Source: Erythrocercus mccallii
Lineage: Eukaryota > Chordata > Aves > Passeriformes > Dicruridae
Length of the DNA: 64,000 nucleotides
Assembly: GCA_013397435.1 (NCBI GenBank)
Contig: VZRG01000294.1
Span: forward strand, 1 to 64,000
Reading direction: 5' to 3'
In this document: positions 48,101 to 61,061 of the stretch, piece after piece
Numbering within the stretch: position 1 is the first letter of the stretch
Layout of the letters: every line of letters begins with the position of its first letter
Position numbers and translations under genes: made by a program
Notes under the pieces: generated by a model
What the model was told of the DNA's origin: nothing
Databases searched by the model: none
Seen by the model: only the letters and a program-made list of their open reading frames with translations

Positions 48101-50086
48101 ACAGAGATACATCTGCAGTCCTAAACAGGTTTTGTAATTAATTTACTCATGCAAAATGGAGATTATAATCAGCAGTTTAAATCAGTACAACCAGTTATTT
48201 TTGCAGCCATATATTTGTAATCTGAAGTAACATGTTTAAGCAAGAACCAGGTAATATATTCAACAATAAAAATTATATGGATATGCTTTTGTTTAATACA
48301 AAATGGATTACGGTGGGAGGCAAAGAAAAGGGGCTTATTAAAAGATTTTTTTGCTGTTTTCTTCACTTTTGAAAAATACTGAGCATTGTCCCTTTAATTT
48401 GTTTCTAATTGCAAGGCATTTATTGAATAGACTACTTTTCATTAACTAAAGGTCTTAGCTCCCAAGAGAATTATTGAAACTAAGAAAATTTTGAATCATA
48501 TTTTTAGAAAAGTTATTTCAAAATACATATTCATTATAAATGAAGAAGTAAGATTTTGCTCGAGGTCACTGACAAGAATTAAACTTAAATTTGGTAGCCA
48601 GCCAGTTCCATTTGTATATAGAATTTAAAGCTGATTCTTAATCCTGTTAGTAGTCCAGGATAGCCTCTGAAAGAAATACAGCTATTAATGCCTGCCTGCA
48701 ATATTTTTATTTCATCCACACAAATATATCTTGGTCTGTATGATGGATCTTTAACATGTCATTGCCATTTTAAGAAAGGGGGGAGCCTGGGAAGAAAACA
48801 GAGAGGAGAAGAAAAGATAATCCTTTTGTCAGACTTTGGGCAGGTCTGTTCTGCAGGCAGCAGCATGACACAAAGCTCTTAAGTTCAGCAGATGTGAGCA
48901 GCCCCACCACACGCTGATCCACCTGCCTGGGGACACTGCATTGGTTCACCTGCATGGATGGAGCTGTGTTGATATGCTTATTTCCTATTTTCTGTAGGTA
49001 CACTGTGTCAAAGGACACAATGAATGCAGCTCTTTTGGGAGCCCGTGTTTGCTGTGATAAAAGATACACCAGAGAGTAGGTGTATGTTAAGAATATCAAG
49101 TTCTCATGTTTTGTGGCAGTTAGAAGGGAGTGTCTTGGGTTGCTCAACAGTTAATTACTGTTGCTATCACCTCCCACACTGTTCTGTAACACCACAGGAA
49201 ATCAGATGAGGATTATTCTCATGCTAGCAAAGATGAAAAAAAAATGTTTTGGGACTTTATAAAATAATAGATTTTCCCCATCACTAGTTCTTTCAGGTGG
49301 AGTATATGGCCCAGAGAATATTTTTTTTTACCTGGATCATGCATTATGGCCCATGAGAGTTGAAGTTAAGCTAAGTATTCAAACAGTCTGACGCTGTTCA
49401 GTGGTTTTGAACTGTCACTACTGCAACAAGAGCCTTAAACTGAGCAGTTCTCGTACACATCTACGGGAAATGGTCACATTTGGCATGTGCTTGGAATGTA
49501 TTGCATGTTCTCAGGGTAGTGCACGAATTGTTTCCCAAGAAAAAGTAGTCTAGTCTAGAGTTGCATGGAACTTTGACATCTGAATACTATTCATCATTAT
49601 TTATAAAGTAAGTTTCCAGAACACTTAATTGTGTTGCAGACAGCTAATACACCTGAGGGCCTAAATGAATGTTTGAAATAGCTGCTTCATCCTGTTCTGC
49701 CACTCCAGTTAGCTGTTGAAGTTTAGGTTGACTAATGAAGTATATCAAAGTAATTTAAGTAACACTCAGCAATGAGCTGCTATATTAAATGTAGATACCT
49801 CTGATAATTGCTGAATCTTGTAGTATAAGAATTATTTTCCTTCTTAGCAGAATTCCTTGTGCTGGACTGTAGGTTTCACTGCTTAAGGAGGCTTGCTTTA
49901 TGTGCCCTAAACATGTAAAAGGTCTTACCAGTACAGCTTATATCGGCAAGAAGGTTGATTATATATCCTAGTGGCCTTGAAAACTGTGCCAGCAAAGTTT
50001 TTTCCCTGCCAGAAAGAGGAAAAATTATGCAAGTCAAAAGGTTCACAAGACTGCTCAAGCACTAAGTGTGACAAACACAAGAAGAG
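45181..50086. other. Intergenic, AT-rich, no gene seen
   Basis: Minus frames near 45323-45570 look mildly coding-like (RGVGRTPMKKVLTASRCKKS) but give no recognisable family. The rest is AT-rich without identified genes, RNA genes or repeats. Confidence 0.5.
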
Positions 50087-50720
50087 TGTCATGGCTTAAT
50101 CTCAGAGAGCAACTAAGCACCACAACACTGGTTGCTCACTCCCCCCACCCGAAAGGATGGAGGGGGGCAGATAATGGAAGGGTAAAAGTGAGAAAGCCCA
50201 TGGATTGAGATAAAGATAGCTTAATAATTGAAATAAAATATAATTACTATTATAATTGTAAATTGTAATTAAAAGTAAAAAGAAAAAAAACAGCACACCC
50301 TGAAAAACCCACAACAACAAAAGAACAACTAAAGAAAACACCAAACCACAAAGAGATAGAATTAAAACTCAAGAAGGACAACTAATGCAAGTAAAAACAA
50401 TTGCTCACCCCTGACCCATGCCCCTCCACACTCTTCACTTTCCCTCAGCTTTATATGCTGAGCATGATGCCATATGAGATGGAATATCCTTTGGTCAGTT
50501 GTGGGCAGCTGTCCTGGTTGTATCCCCTCCCAGCTACTTGTGTCCCCCCAGCCTCCTTGGTGGGGTGGAGTGAGGAACAGGAAAGGCCTTGACACTGTGT
50601 GAGCACTGCTCAGCAGCAGCTGAAACATCCCCTGTTAGCAATGCTGTTTCCAATGCAAATCCAAAACATAGCCCCATGACAGATACTATGGGGAAAATTA
50701 ACTCTACCCCAGACAAAACA
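50087..50720 (-). mobile_element. Solo LTR of an avian endogenous retrovirus
   Basis: The plus strand runs from TGTCATGGCTTAATCTCAG to CCCCAGACAAAACA, so it has TG...CA ends. CTTTATATGCTGAGC, reversed, is a TATA box, making the element minus-oriented. Flanking AAGAG (50082-50086) and AAGAA (50721-50725) match at four of five bases, a plausible decayed target duplication. It is the same family as the LTR at 21.1 kb. The R/U5-side interior has degenerated into AT-rich sequence near 50220-50290. Confidence 0.82.
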
Positions 50721-53087
50721 AAGAAGAAACAAAGGAGCCATACTAGTTTACAGATTAAAAGGTAGAACCCTACTTGTGCCACAAGATACACAGGGTGTGC
50801 AAGTTCAACAATCCTCCATGCTACAATGGTGCATCACCAGGGCTAATGCTCACTTCTGTGTTGCCCTGATCTTCAAACTTGGAGGTGAAAGTCCAGCTCC
50901 ATGTGGACCAGGTCATGGGAGCTGTGAAAGCAAAGCTTTTCACACTGCTCAATCATCTATCTATCTCCATTGCTTTATCTAGGATAAATTAAATACAGGT
51001 CCTTCATGGTCCCCAGCTCCTGTCTCCTCTCTCCCCAGCAGGCTGTTCATAATCTTTTCTATTATTTTGTGTCTCCTTTCTCTGCTGCACACAGCCTTGA
51101 CCACACAGCTCTCCAAGCCAGGACATAATCCTGGCCTGTTTGTGCACGAAACTCCTCAAACGTTTATACATTCGATGTAATTCATCAAGTTCGTATTAAA
51201 ATTGGTAGTTCTGTTTGTTTTTGAAGTATCACCTAACCTCTCTGGGCAGTCCTTAGGTTTGTCCTTGCATTTCTTCTCGATTTCCATTTAGTTACGTGCT
51301 TAGGCACATATAGAGGTTTGCTAATTCAAATAGAGTTTTGAGCAGAACATGAAAACTTTGCTGTGAAAGACAATTAACTGTGTTAGATTAGAAATGTACC
51401 ACAGAGTATGGAAAATGGGAGGGAGTTTCATTAGCTTTTTTATAACCCAGTGTTAACATATACATGCAGTTTCTGGAATCACTGGCTGCTTGTTTACTCT
51501 CACCCGGTACAATATTTTTCTATGAACTAGCAGGTCGTTTTCACACTTGGAGAATTTATTCATTAAGTCAGTCAAAAATGTTGTCTTGAAAACTTGGCGT
51601 CTAAATTTTTTTTTATTTTATAATTGATCTGAGTTCATTATTTTCCTCAGTCACCTGCAGCTTCTTAAAATTTTGCAGTCATATATAAATCTTGCAGTCA
51701 GATGATTATATAAATCTAGGTCTAGTTTATCTGAAGAAACTCAATTAAATTATAACTAATATATTACAGAAATCTTTGTAAATCATCAACACTACTTCTA
51801 CTACTAACTGCTATAATAATGTATTTATCAGTTTTATAATAATTTTTGCAATGTAAACCGTCAGCTTTGTTGTTTATGCTCATTCATAGATGATCTTTCT
51901 TTCTTTACCCAAATTAATATTGCTGACTTTCACATCAGGATTTGGTAAATGCAAATCCAATTTGTTAAATTCAAAGCCAGTTTCACTAGTCCAAACTGAA
52001 TTAATTTCTCTTAAAATGTTCTCATTGCCTTGTCATTATGTCCAAGTCAGAAGATTCCATGGTACCAAGCTGCAAGCTCTGCTCCGTGCAGAATTGAGAT
52101 TTTACCACTTAATAAAATAATTCTGCACTGTGTTTTCAGCAGCATCCCATGCCATCCCACTGTCATGGGTGTCCCAGGCCCGTGTTAACCCAGAAAATGG
52201 ACAACTGACCATAGCTGACAAACATTAGAACCTTGCTTCTTTTGCATGATCGTATCATCCACTCCTCTTCCTTTCTGCTGTCCTAAAGCTTTAACACTTT
52301 CAGTTCTCATACCACTGAATACTGTTAGCAGAGGTACATTAAACATATTAATTATTTCATAAAGGATGAAAACCTTAATCTAACACTAACAAAAGCAAAA
52401 ATGTATTTTATTGCATCCACGGGTTTTAAATATTACAAATTGTATTATAAATTATTATAAATTGTTATGGGATAATTAGCCAAGAAATAAAGGGGATAAG
52501 TAGTATTGCTTTACAATGCCTTGACAGAAACACCTGGCTTTGTTAAAAGCTACTGTCAAAAATGTCTTGAGGAAATTAAGAGCTCTCCCAAATCTTATAA
52601 ATCTGACCTCATGCTACACAAACCACAAAAGATTTCCTTGATTAGACTTCGCAGAAATCTGCCAGTAAGTAGATGTTCTGTATTATTCAAAATCCAGCAA
52701 ATGTTGTCCCAGACAGAGCTGTCACCTATTCAGGATGACAAAGGTACTAAAAGAAATACAAAATCAGGGACAGTCAGCCCTGTTTACCACTCTGCCATCT
52801 CTGCCTGCCTGCAGTTCTTGAACCACAGTGTCTACAGCTTTTGAACCTCTCAGTGCTGTTAAAGACATTACAGTCAGGTACAGGGATGTCCTTGGCAACT
52901 GAGTGATAGAGTTCAAAATGATTAAAATTTACTTTGTGTCACCTCTCCTCAAGTGGCAAGAAAGTGTGCTCTGGTGCAAAATTGGATTGCTTCTTTGCTC
53001 TCCATGAACGAAAATCCTCTTACATCTTGGTATGTTATAGATGAATCTAAGAGATAATTTGTGCTAAAATATTTTATAAGAATATGT
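50721..53087. other. Intergenic, no gene seen
   Basis: Includes a modestly GC-richer patch at 50760-51140 that I could not assign, then AT-rich sequence. The 112-residue plus frame at 52506-52844 has no recognisable domain. Confidence 0.5.
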
Positions 53088-53762
53088 TGTTATAATGTAG
53101 AAATAGTCTCTGTATAAAACCCGATTCTCTCTCAGTAAGTTACAAAATACCAGACACTGCTGCAGCTGGGTGGAAATCACACCTGAATACCAGAGATAAG
53201 AGACGGCTATTGTGTCCCAACAGAGCAACAGCCTCTCCATTCAACCAGCAGAGGTGTGAGGAAACCTCCCTTATCAAAAAAAGGACCAAAACTACTCCTC
53301 CCAGAGCAGCATGAATTGGACACTTAACAATAATTGCTGGACCATCGACAGCAAAAGAAGACTATCAAAATCTTTTGTATAACGGAGGCACCGTTCTTTT
53401 CAGAGACAACGACTGTCTCTGTTTCAAACCCAGGGAACACCCAGACACACCAATACTATATTGTTTCATTCCGGGAAAGCTTATACCTACCAAAAGAAGC
53501 TGTATTCCCTCACTGTCCACCTTCACCGCCGGCTACAAACAACAGTATAAAAATCCACAGCACGGAACGCATTTTGTGGAGCGGATAGGGGTGTCCTTTA
53601 GACGCCGTTACTCTGTTCCACCAAGTGCCAGGTCCCCGGGTCGGCACTTTGGACTTTGGTTCATGGCTTGCTTTTCTATTTTCCAAATTTTATCCGTATT
53701 GTAACCAATAAATTTATTTCATTTTTATTCAAAATCGGATTGGCGATTTTTCATTTATAACA
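53088..53762 (+). mobile_element. Solo LTR, plus strand, likely ERVL-type
   Basis: Ends form an inverted repeat, TGTTATAA at the left and TTATAACA at the right. Internally there is a TATA box (TATAAAAAT, 53546-53554) and, at 53707-53712, AATAAA, followed by AAAATCGGATTGGCGATTTT. The order TATA then AATAAA fixes the plus orientation. No clear flanking duplication was found. No viral genes are attached; the open frames here are chance. The ERVL assignment is from memory of similar bird LTRs. Confidence 0.72.
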
Positions 53763-54397
53763 GGTAGATTCTTAAAAATAAAATGCAGCGTAATGAAAGG
53801 AGTTTGTAGGGAAAATCTTCCTATACATCTGCTCTGGTTACTTATTTTCTTTTTTTCTGCTTTATCTATTTGCCTTTTTATATTACTTAGACTATTCTCC
53901 TCCCCACCTTTCTTTGTAGCCTGTTTGAAAAAATAAAGTATTTTCTTAGAAACTCCAATCTAAAAACCTTTTGAATGTTAAAGATTAACCAGTAAAGCAT
54001 CTGTGAAAAAGCTCACACTTCCCCGACATTTGACTCCCTCCTGCCACATTGAGAAACTCCGCTATTGTAATGCTTCAATAGCTTGTTCACACCAGATTGA
54101 CATGAAGCAAAAGCATGACAAAAGCAGGCTAATGTGCTTCGTAATGTCGGGAGCCAAAAAGCTCCTCTAACCATGAATGGGTGTAGGACTTGTCTTTTGG
54201 TGGCACAATTTTTTGGTGATTCTGATTGTAATGAACTTTTCTACTGAGTTTTCTGAGAATGGCTTACGCACTTTCAGAGTGGAACAGAGGAGGGTTGCAT
54301 AAGTGTCTGTGCACAGAGGTAAAACTATGAATACAGTAAATCAGGCTCAGACAGGGGACATAAAAAGGACTTTTTAGTTGGTGGTGGTTGGTTGATT
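53763..54397. other. Spacer between two LTRs
   Basis: AT-rich sequence with nothing recognised. Confidence 0.5.
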
Positions 54398-55390
54398 CTG
54401 CTGGATGTCAGGTGCCCACCAAAGCTGCTCTGTCACTACCCTCCACAACTGGACAGGGAAGAGAAAATTAAAGGCTCATTGGCTGGGATAAGGATGGGGA
54501 AGTCCTATGATCACTCATAGATCACAAAACAGGCTGAACTTGGGGATAGAAATTGAATGCATTACTAAAAAGTCAGAGCTGTATAATGAGAAAATTAAAA
54601 ACCACCTGACCCCACTTCTCCCTTCTTCCCAGCTCTTGTCTCCTTCCCCCATAACAGTGCCCCCTTAAGAGGGAATGGGGATTATGGTCAGTTCATCACA
54701 CGTTCCTGTCATTGCTCAGGGAAAAGAGTCTTTCCCCTGCTCCACCATGGGTTCCCACCCATGAGAGACAGTTCTGCATCACGAGTTCCTTTCAGAGGCT
54801 ATAGCTCTTCACAAACTGCTCCAATGTGGGTCCCTTTCCGTAGGGTGCAGTCCTTCAAGAAGAGCTGCAGTGTGGATCCCCCACAGGGTCACAAGTCCTA
54901 CCAGGAAACCTGCTCCAGCATGAGCTCCTCTCTCCATGGGTGGGCAGGTCCCTGCTGGACCCTGCTCCAGCACAGGCCTCCTACAGCCTCATTTCAGGCA
55001 TCTGCCTGCTCTGGCCTGGGTCTCCTCCAGGGGCTGCAGGTGGATCCCTGCATCCGCCAGGGACCTCCATGGGCTGCAGGGGCACGGCTGCCTCTCCATG
55101 GTCTGCACCACGGGCTGCAGGGGAACCTCAGCTCTGGTGCCTGGAGCATCTCCTGCACTGGCTTTGGTTCCTGTAGAGCTGTTCCTCTCTCCTACTCTCA
55201 CTCTGCTCTTCTCAGAGTCCATTAACATCTGTGCAACAACTTCCTTTTCCTTCTTGATTTGGCTATGGCCAGCAGTGGATCCATCCTGGAGACAGCTGGG
55301 ATTGGATCTGTCTGACATGTGGGAAGCTTCTTGCAGCTTCTCACAGAAGCTACTCCTGCTATCTGGACCCAGACACACAAACCCTACACA
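54398..55390 (-). mobile_element. Long solo LTR with internal degenerate repeats
   Basis: The left end reads GGATGTCAGGTGCCCACCAA and the right AGCTTCTCACAGAAGCTACT then ACACAAACCCTACACA, matching the family at 3.4 and 37.4 kb. The GC-rich centre (about 54780-55140) is a degenerate tandem array of roughly 40-bp units around CTGCTCCAGC/GTGGGTCCC/GGGCTGCAGG. Its 79-154-residue frames come from this repeat and are not genes. The left terminus is eroded. Confidence 0.75.
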
Positions 55391-56964
55391 ATGATGCACA
55401 TGTGCAGCTGGAAAAGCAAAACTTTGGAATTAGTATTTTAGATCATGCAATATTACTTCAGACAAGAAAACTCAATGCCCTGGCACTGATAGGTATTTTC
55501 CAAAAGGTATCTACACATGTTGAATTTGGGGGCCAAATGTGGTTCAAATTTTTAAGACTTTACAACTTTATCTGAATTTATCTGGATTAAAAGATATTTT
55601 GATCTTTCCTGTATACGAGTTGGTGAAAAGCAGTTTCCAATGTCATTGAGAAGTTTCCACTTAGCATTTTGCATAATCTTCCTTTAGTGATATTAAAATA
55701 CTTATATCTCATAACAAAATCATGACAGAAACCATTTCACAATTTAGATTGTATTAAACCAGACTGCTAAATTTCTAAGGATTTTTAGGAATTTCAGTGA
55801 AATTTTAAGTGGCTATTCAATTTCTGCCTTAAATAATTACTTTTATTGCATATTAATTTATGATCTGGAAGCTTATGCATCCCATAGCAGAGACAAAGAC
55901 CGGATATCCAAGAATAAGAAGTAACTGAACTGATAATCAACTGATAATCAGTTGTTGTTGTTACATTAACTTCTATATGTATGTAGTATAACTTTTTTCA
56001 GTAGTCTCTGCAGTTTGCAGAATCTTAGACCAAAGGATTAGGGGCCATGTCCTGACAAAGAGCATTAATTCCTGTATGGCTTCTTATATGAAAGTATTGC
56101 CACCAGAAAAAAACCAAATTGCTTGGAGGTAACTTCTCCTCATCTTCAGTATAGGACAAAGAGACAGGCTGCCTCAAGAATGGAAAGAGTGACTAGAAAG
56201 CAACAGTAAGTAACAGTACTTTTCTTTTGGTTACAATTGCATTATATCTGCCAAGAAACTTTTCAGCTGTACTCGAGAAAGTGAAATGTCTCTGAAAATC
56301 TTCATGTAAGTTTAGAATTTCCATTTTGTTCTCTGAATGCATCTCTCAATAGAAAAGGTGAGCACAATAAATATAATAAATATAATACCTCAACTGCAGT
56401 AGTCTCTCTATAAAACAATAGGGAAGGGAAAAGATTAAAGAGGAAGCCTCAGAATATTCTTTAGAAATACTTGAGAAGACATGTCAGAATCAGAGAAATG
56501 ACAAGTAGCACCAGTTAGTTTTCTGTTATCCAGTTAAAGAGAATTTTTTAACTTCCAGGTGTACTGAATTTTTCCTATGCTTTATCTAGAAATCATAGTT
56601 TTTGAGTTTGTGAGTGTCACACACACAGAGAAAACAGTACCTCAGGTGCAGAACTGGTCTATAAATGTAGGGCTTGCAAACTTCCCTAAAGATTTAGCCC
56701 CCAAAATATCTCCATATGAAAAACATCAGACTACGTATTATTCCATAACAGTCCACAGACTGATGCAGAGGTAACAATCAAGGAAGTGCAACTTCTTTTG
56801 GAAGTGTTGAGATTTTAAAGTAAGATTCAATTGCAAACAGTTGCATTAATCTCAGCCAATTGCTGTTTGAAGTAGTCTTATAGCCTGTTGCTTTGCCTGA
56901 GGCTACTCTGTGTGTAAAGGCATGTGAAAATGGGTTGAGGTATGATAACAGCATCCTTTAAAGG
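55391..56964. other. Intergenic, no gene seen
   Basis: AT-rich, with no recognised exon, RNA or repeat. Confidence 0.5.
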
Positions 56965-57180
56965 ACTTCTTCAGACGAAATTTTTTGCTGTGAGGCTGCT
57001 GAGGCACTGGAACTTCTCCTTGGCCAGAGAAGTTGTGGATGTCCCATCCCTGGTAGTGTCAAGGATATGTTGGATGGAGCTCTAAGAAACCTGGTGTAGT
57101 GGGAGGTGTACTGCACGTGGCAGGGGAGTTGGAGCTAGATGATCTTTATGGTCTTTTCCAACCCAAACCACTCCACGTTT
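56965..57180 (+). mobile_element. CR1 LINE, 3' end fragment
   Basis: GGTTGGATGGAGCTC-like core (GTTGGATGGAGCTCTAAGAA), GGTGTAGTGGGAGGTGT and GGAGCTAGATGATCTTTATG followed by CTTTTCCAACCCAAACCACT are the standard plus-strand 3' end of a CR1 subfamily. Confidence 0.82.
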
Positions 57181-58629
57181 GTTTGTTTTTTTTCTCAGCT
57201 CCCACCTACACCCTAAAGTGAGATAATTCTCTGCCATTTGATATGAAGTCACATTCCCACTTTCACACTTTAGGTCTATTTAAAAACAGTAAAGAAGAAG
57301 TAGGAGGAGAGAAATAAATACAACACTACTATGAAGCATACTGTAAGACATAATGGTGCCTCATGCAGATGCTTAACATGTCCCCAGATGCAGCTGTGAA
57401 ATATGACAGAAGTCTGACTAGGAAAAGGTTCTTAGCATCAATATAGGCCTGGGATAGATCCTGTAACAAAAATATGCCCTCATGGATTTTAAGTTTCTTG
57501 CTGACATATCTAACTGCTCAGCTAGAATAGAGAGATAGTGGGTGGGTTTTTTTGTTTTTTTGGGGTTTTGTTTGTTTGTTTTGTTGGGGGTTTTTTGTTT
57601 TTTTTTAACTTATTTTTTTTAAGAAACCATCTGGTTTCTGAGACAATATGTTTCACTATTTTGTTTGCTGGATTTTCTTTCTTCAATACTGGATTTAGCC
57701 TCCAGATTCTCCAAGGCATGTCTTTTTCCAGTCAGGTAACTATTCATATATTTAAGCCTGGAACCTTACTCTTTGATAACTCTGCTTCCCTCATTTAAAC
57801 AGATTAAGTAGAATGTTTGTCTGTTCTACCAAAAATTCATTGTTCTGAAATGTTCCATTTATGGTTAGTGGAATGTAATAAAGGAATTTCAAGAACTTTG
57901 TAAAAAAATCAGACTACTTAGCCCATCTCTGCAAGCATGTCACATCTCTGTCAGCTGCCTGCTAGTAGTGTGTGCTTAAAAGATATTCTCTTAGCTGTCT
58001 GGAAGATCAAGGATAATGATGGCAATGTAAATAAGTCTGACCTGCAAAGGAATATGCAGGTTTTTTTGCTTGAGTTGATAATAAAGTCAGGCCAGCAAAA
58101 TCAACAAAGTGGATTGATGCACAGAAAAATAACAGCCCAGGCAACTGCTTGATAACCTCACAGGGTCAGCTCCTCTCCTGTCACCTCTCCTCCTGACATG
58201 GTGCTTATTAAGTACAGCTCAGTTTTGTCAGGCTATGCAGACTGAAGAGAGTTTACTCAGTCCTTGAGGAAAGCTTTAGTTCCTTGCTCTGGGTTTATTG
58301 TTGCTGTGGTTACAGGCACTTGAGCTGGGAAGAGTAAAAGCAGTTCACGTATGTTTATGTGAACTCTTATGACATGCATATGTAAATGCATATCCTTTAG
58401 AAGGACAACTTTAATCACAATAGGAAGGCATGTGTTGATTTGTTGAGTGCATTGTTGTGGATCAATTGTTTCCTGTGAAAATGTCAGATTTGATTGTAAA
58501 GGTTAAAAAAATAAGGGATACAACAAGAAATGCAGGAATAAAAGTTTCTGGAACACTGCTGTCTACCCCATGGAGGAAAAGATAGTGAGGTGTATGCATG
58601 GTTGTGTTAGCTGGTCAGGAGTGTGTAGA
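57181..58629. other. Intergenic; T/G-rich low-complexity patch
   Basis: 57538-57625 is a T- and G-homopolymer-rich low-complexity stretch. The rest is AT-rich with no gene recognised. Confidence 0.6.
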
Positions 58630-59360
58630 TGTCTCGGTTTGAGGAGACAGGTATCTGCCAGGGAAAGCTGGAGTTTTTCTTGGAATGGAGAATACAAACC
58701 CCCTCCCCTCAAAATTATTATAATTCTGCAATTACGGGCTTTCAGGCAAAGCTTTGGGAATAGGCATAGCAGTTCTTTACTAGGAATATTAAAAATACAA
58801 ATGTAGCAATACAGAAAGACAAGCAAACAAACAAAAAAACACCCTAGGAAACCCCTGACAGAGTCAGGGATGTGACCTGACACCCTCTTGGGCAGAGTGT
58901 TAGAAGCAGTCTAGATGAATCCTGGAGTAACAGATGCGGTTCTGTGGAGTAGAGATGATGCCATAGAGAAGTCCAGTAGTGGAGAAATAGGTCCCATCTT
59001 CCTCTGGAGAAGCCAGTGGAGAAACCAGAATGTCTGGCGTTCCTCAGTCCCATTTTTATCCAGGTAGGAGCTCCCGGGCCCCCCACCACTGGGTGGAGCA
59101 TCTCACAATGGGATGATGTAATTAAGGTGAGCCTTAATGGGCCATTATCAGCATATATCCCCACCTCCCCAGGGAGGATGAGTGATGAAAGAGATAAGAA
59201 ACACTGCCTCACCTATTTTTAACAGCTGGGCCATTATCAGAAAACATGTGCCCCCCTCCCCCCGTAGTTACAAGAGATAAAAAACAAAAAACATTTTCCC
59301 CAACTGTTTTCAACAGATGAAATAGAATACACAATTTTTTTTGTTCCATAACCCAAGACA
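58630..59360 (-). mobile_element. Solo LTR with intact ends and 5-bp target duplication
   Basis: The element runs from TGTCTCGGTTTGAGGAGACA to CCATAACCCAAGACA. The termini TGTCT/AGACA are perfect inverted repeats. GTAGA flanks both sides (58625-58629 and 59361-59365). Internal motifs such as GGGTGGAGCATCTCACAATG resemble a songbird LTR I associate with class II (ERVK-like) elements; the minus orientation is judged from that resemblance. No internal retroviral sequence remains, so it is a product of LTR-LTR recombination. Confidence 0.85.
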
Positions 59361-61035
59361 GTAGACAGAATTAGAATCTTCGTTTGGAGAAGACTAGAGG
59401 TAGTTTCATGTAAGTGCATGTTGAGCACATCTTAGCTATTTGAGCATGTGGTTTTATTTTCCCTTTGTTTTGTTGAGGTCTTGAAACTCTCTGCTGCCCC
59501 TAGAAGAATGTTCAAAAGGCACCAAAGAGAATATGCAAGGACTACATTCTTGATGCCTATTTCCATGGCATGAGCTTGTTGCTGGAGAGGAAGGAGAAGA
59601 CCATGAGCATAACTGAGCATAGAAGAGTATTTGTTTGGGTAACACTGTGAGGTGAAATCTTTGTCATCTCCTCCATACAGAGTTTTGTTGTACACATTTT
59701 CTGTATTTGCTGTTTTTCCTGCACAGCTTCAGCTTATTATTTGAAGGGACTGAAGACTGTAACTTGTCCTACCAAAAAATCTCTCTAAGATGCTTCAGGT
59801 TAGTCCTTATAAGATCTTACTATGCAGTTCATCTAACTGTTCTGATCAGTGTCTTCCTCACTCCAAAGAGAAACATGAATGTCCTTCCCACTGAGGATGG
59901 CATATGGTGCTCTCTCACTCTCTGGATTTTAATCCGGATCTGTGACTCCTCCTGCACTTTTTTCATGGCTGCCACTGCTACTTTGCAGCACACCTGCCAT
60001 CTGAACATGCACTGGAAGATGGTGAGTTTTTGTGGCTTTTTGAGTGTTTCTGATGCTAATAGGTTGTAGATGTAACTGCAGGCTTGCGCAGTGCATCCTT
60101 TCATAAAGGAAAGCCATTGGGTGTCCACATTTCTACACCATAAGAAAAGATATCCGTTATGCCTTTTGCAACACTGCTAGAAAAACAAATACATGACTAG
60201 AGAATTTTGTTTTTGTTTGTTTGGGCACATCTTTTGTTTTGGTTGTGGCTTGTTTGTTGGTTTTATTTTGTTGTTTATTCTTTCTGCTTAATTTCAAAAG
60301 CCTTATTCAAAATGCCTAATCTGTGGTAGCCTTACACATATGGGAGACCAGAGAAATGTCATTAGCTATGAAATATATGAAAATTTTCTGTTTGATTGAT
60401 TAGTAATTAGCTTATGCAATTTCTTTTCCAGGAATTATCTCACAGGCATATTGACAATGAAGATGCTCAGTTTCAGTACCAACCTGTTTGTGTGTGAAAC
60501 CCAGCTATGACAAGACAGTACAAACTACATGCCACACAATTAAAAATTTGTTGAAATTCCCAGTCTATTCTTCTTAGCATTTTCTACAAAACTTAATCTA
60601 AATTGGCAAGTTCTTACATTTAATAAACTGGACGTTTCTAAATTTATTGGAACCATAATTTAGGAAGAGGCAGTACTTGTTTTAATCCATTTGAAATACA
60701 TCTTGCCAATGGCTCCTTTCCTGAGTGTCTTGAACAGCATATCTGTCTCACAACTATTTTCCCATGGTTTACCTTTCCTTGAGCATTAGTAACTACCTCT
60801 TCAGTTTCAAAGTAACTTCCTAGTCTGTGGCCTGTTTACCAAGCACAGGTGACGTAACTGTCATGGGGGAGAATGGGTACAAATACAACCTTATTTGTCT
60901 AAAATAAGATGGGGACTCCAACCAGGCATAACTGTAACATATTCCCAGAAATGTGAATACCTCTTTCCCTTGATTATTCATTCCTTTACTTTTATTTTCT
61001 TGCTTTTTCTCCCAATCCCATCTGCACAATGTTTT
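59361..61035. other. Intergenic, no gene recognised
   Basis: A plus frame at 59707-60069, and a minus frame across it ending KIQRVREHHMPSSVGRTF..., look mildly coding-like. Neither gives a recognisable family or convincing exon borders. Confidence 0.5.
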
Positions 61036-61061
61036 AAAATAAATAAATAAATAAATAAAAA
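61036..61061. repeat. (AAAT)n microsatellite
   Basis: Five to six AAAT/ATAA units in a row. Confidence 0.95.

Noticed and set aside
53334..53704. Overlapping 84- and 109-residue plus frames
   Set aside because: They fall wholly inside the plus-strand solo LTR between its ends and the polyadenylation signal; no protein family is recognisable.
54761..55399. Protein-coding frames of 79-154 residues on both strands
   Set aside because: They lie in the GC-rich tandem array of an LTR and have repeat-driven composition, with no domain or splice context.
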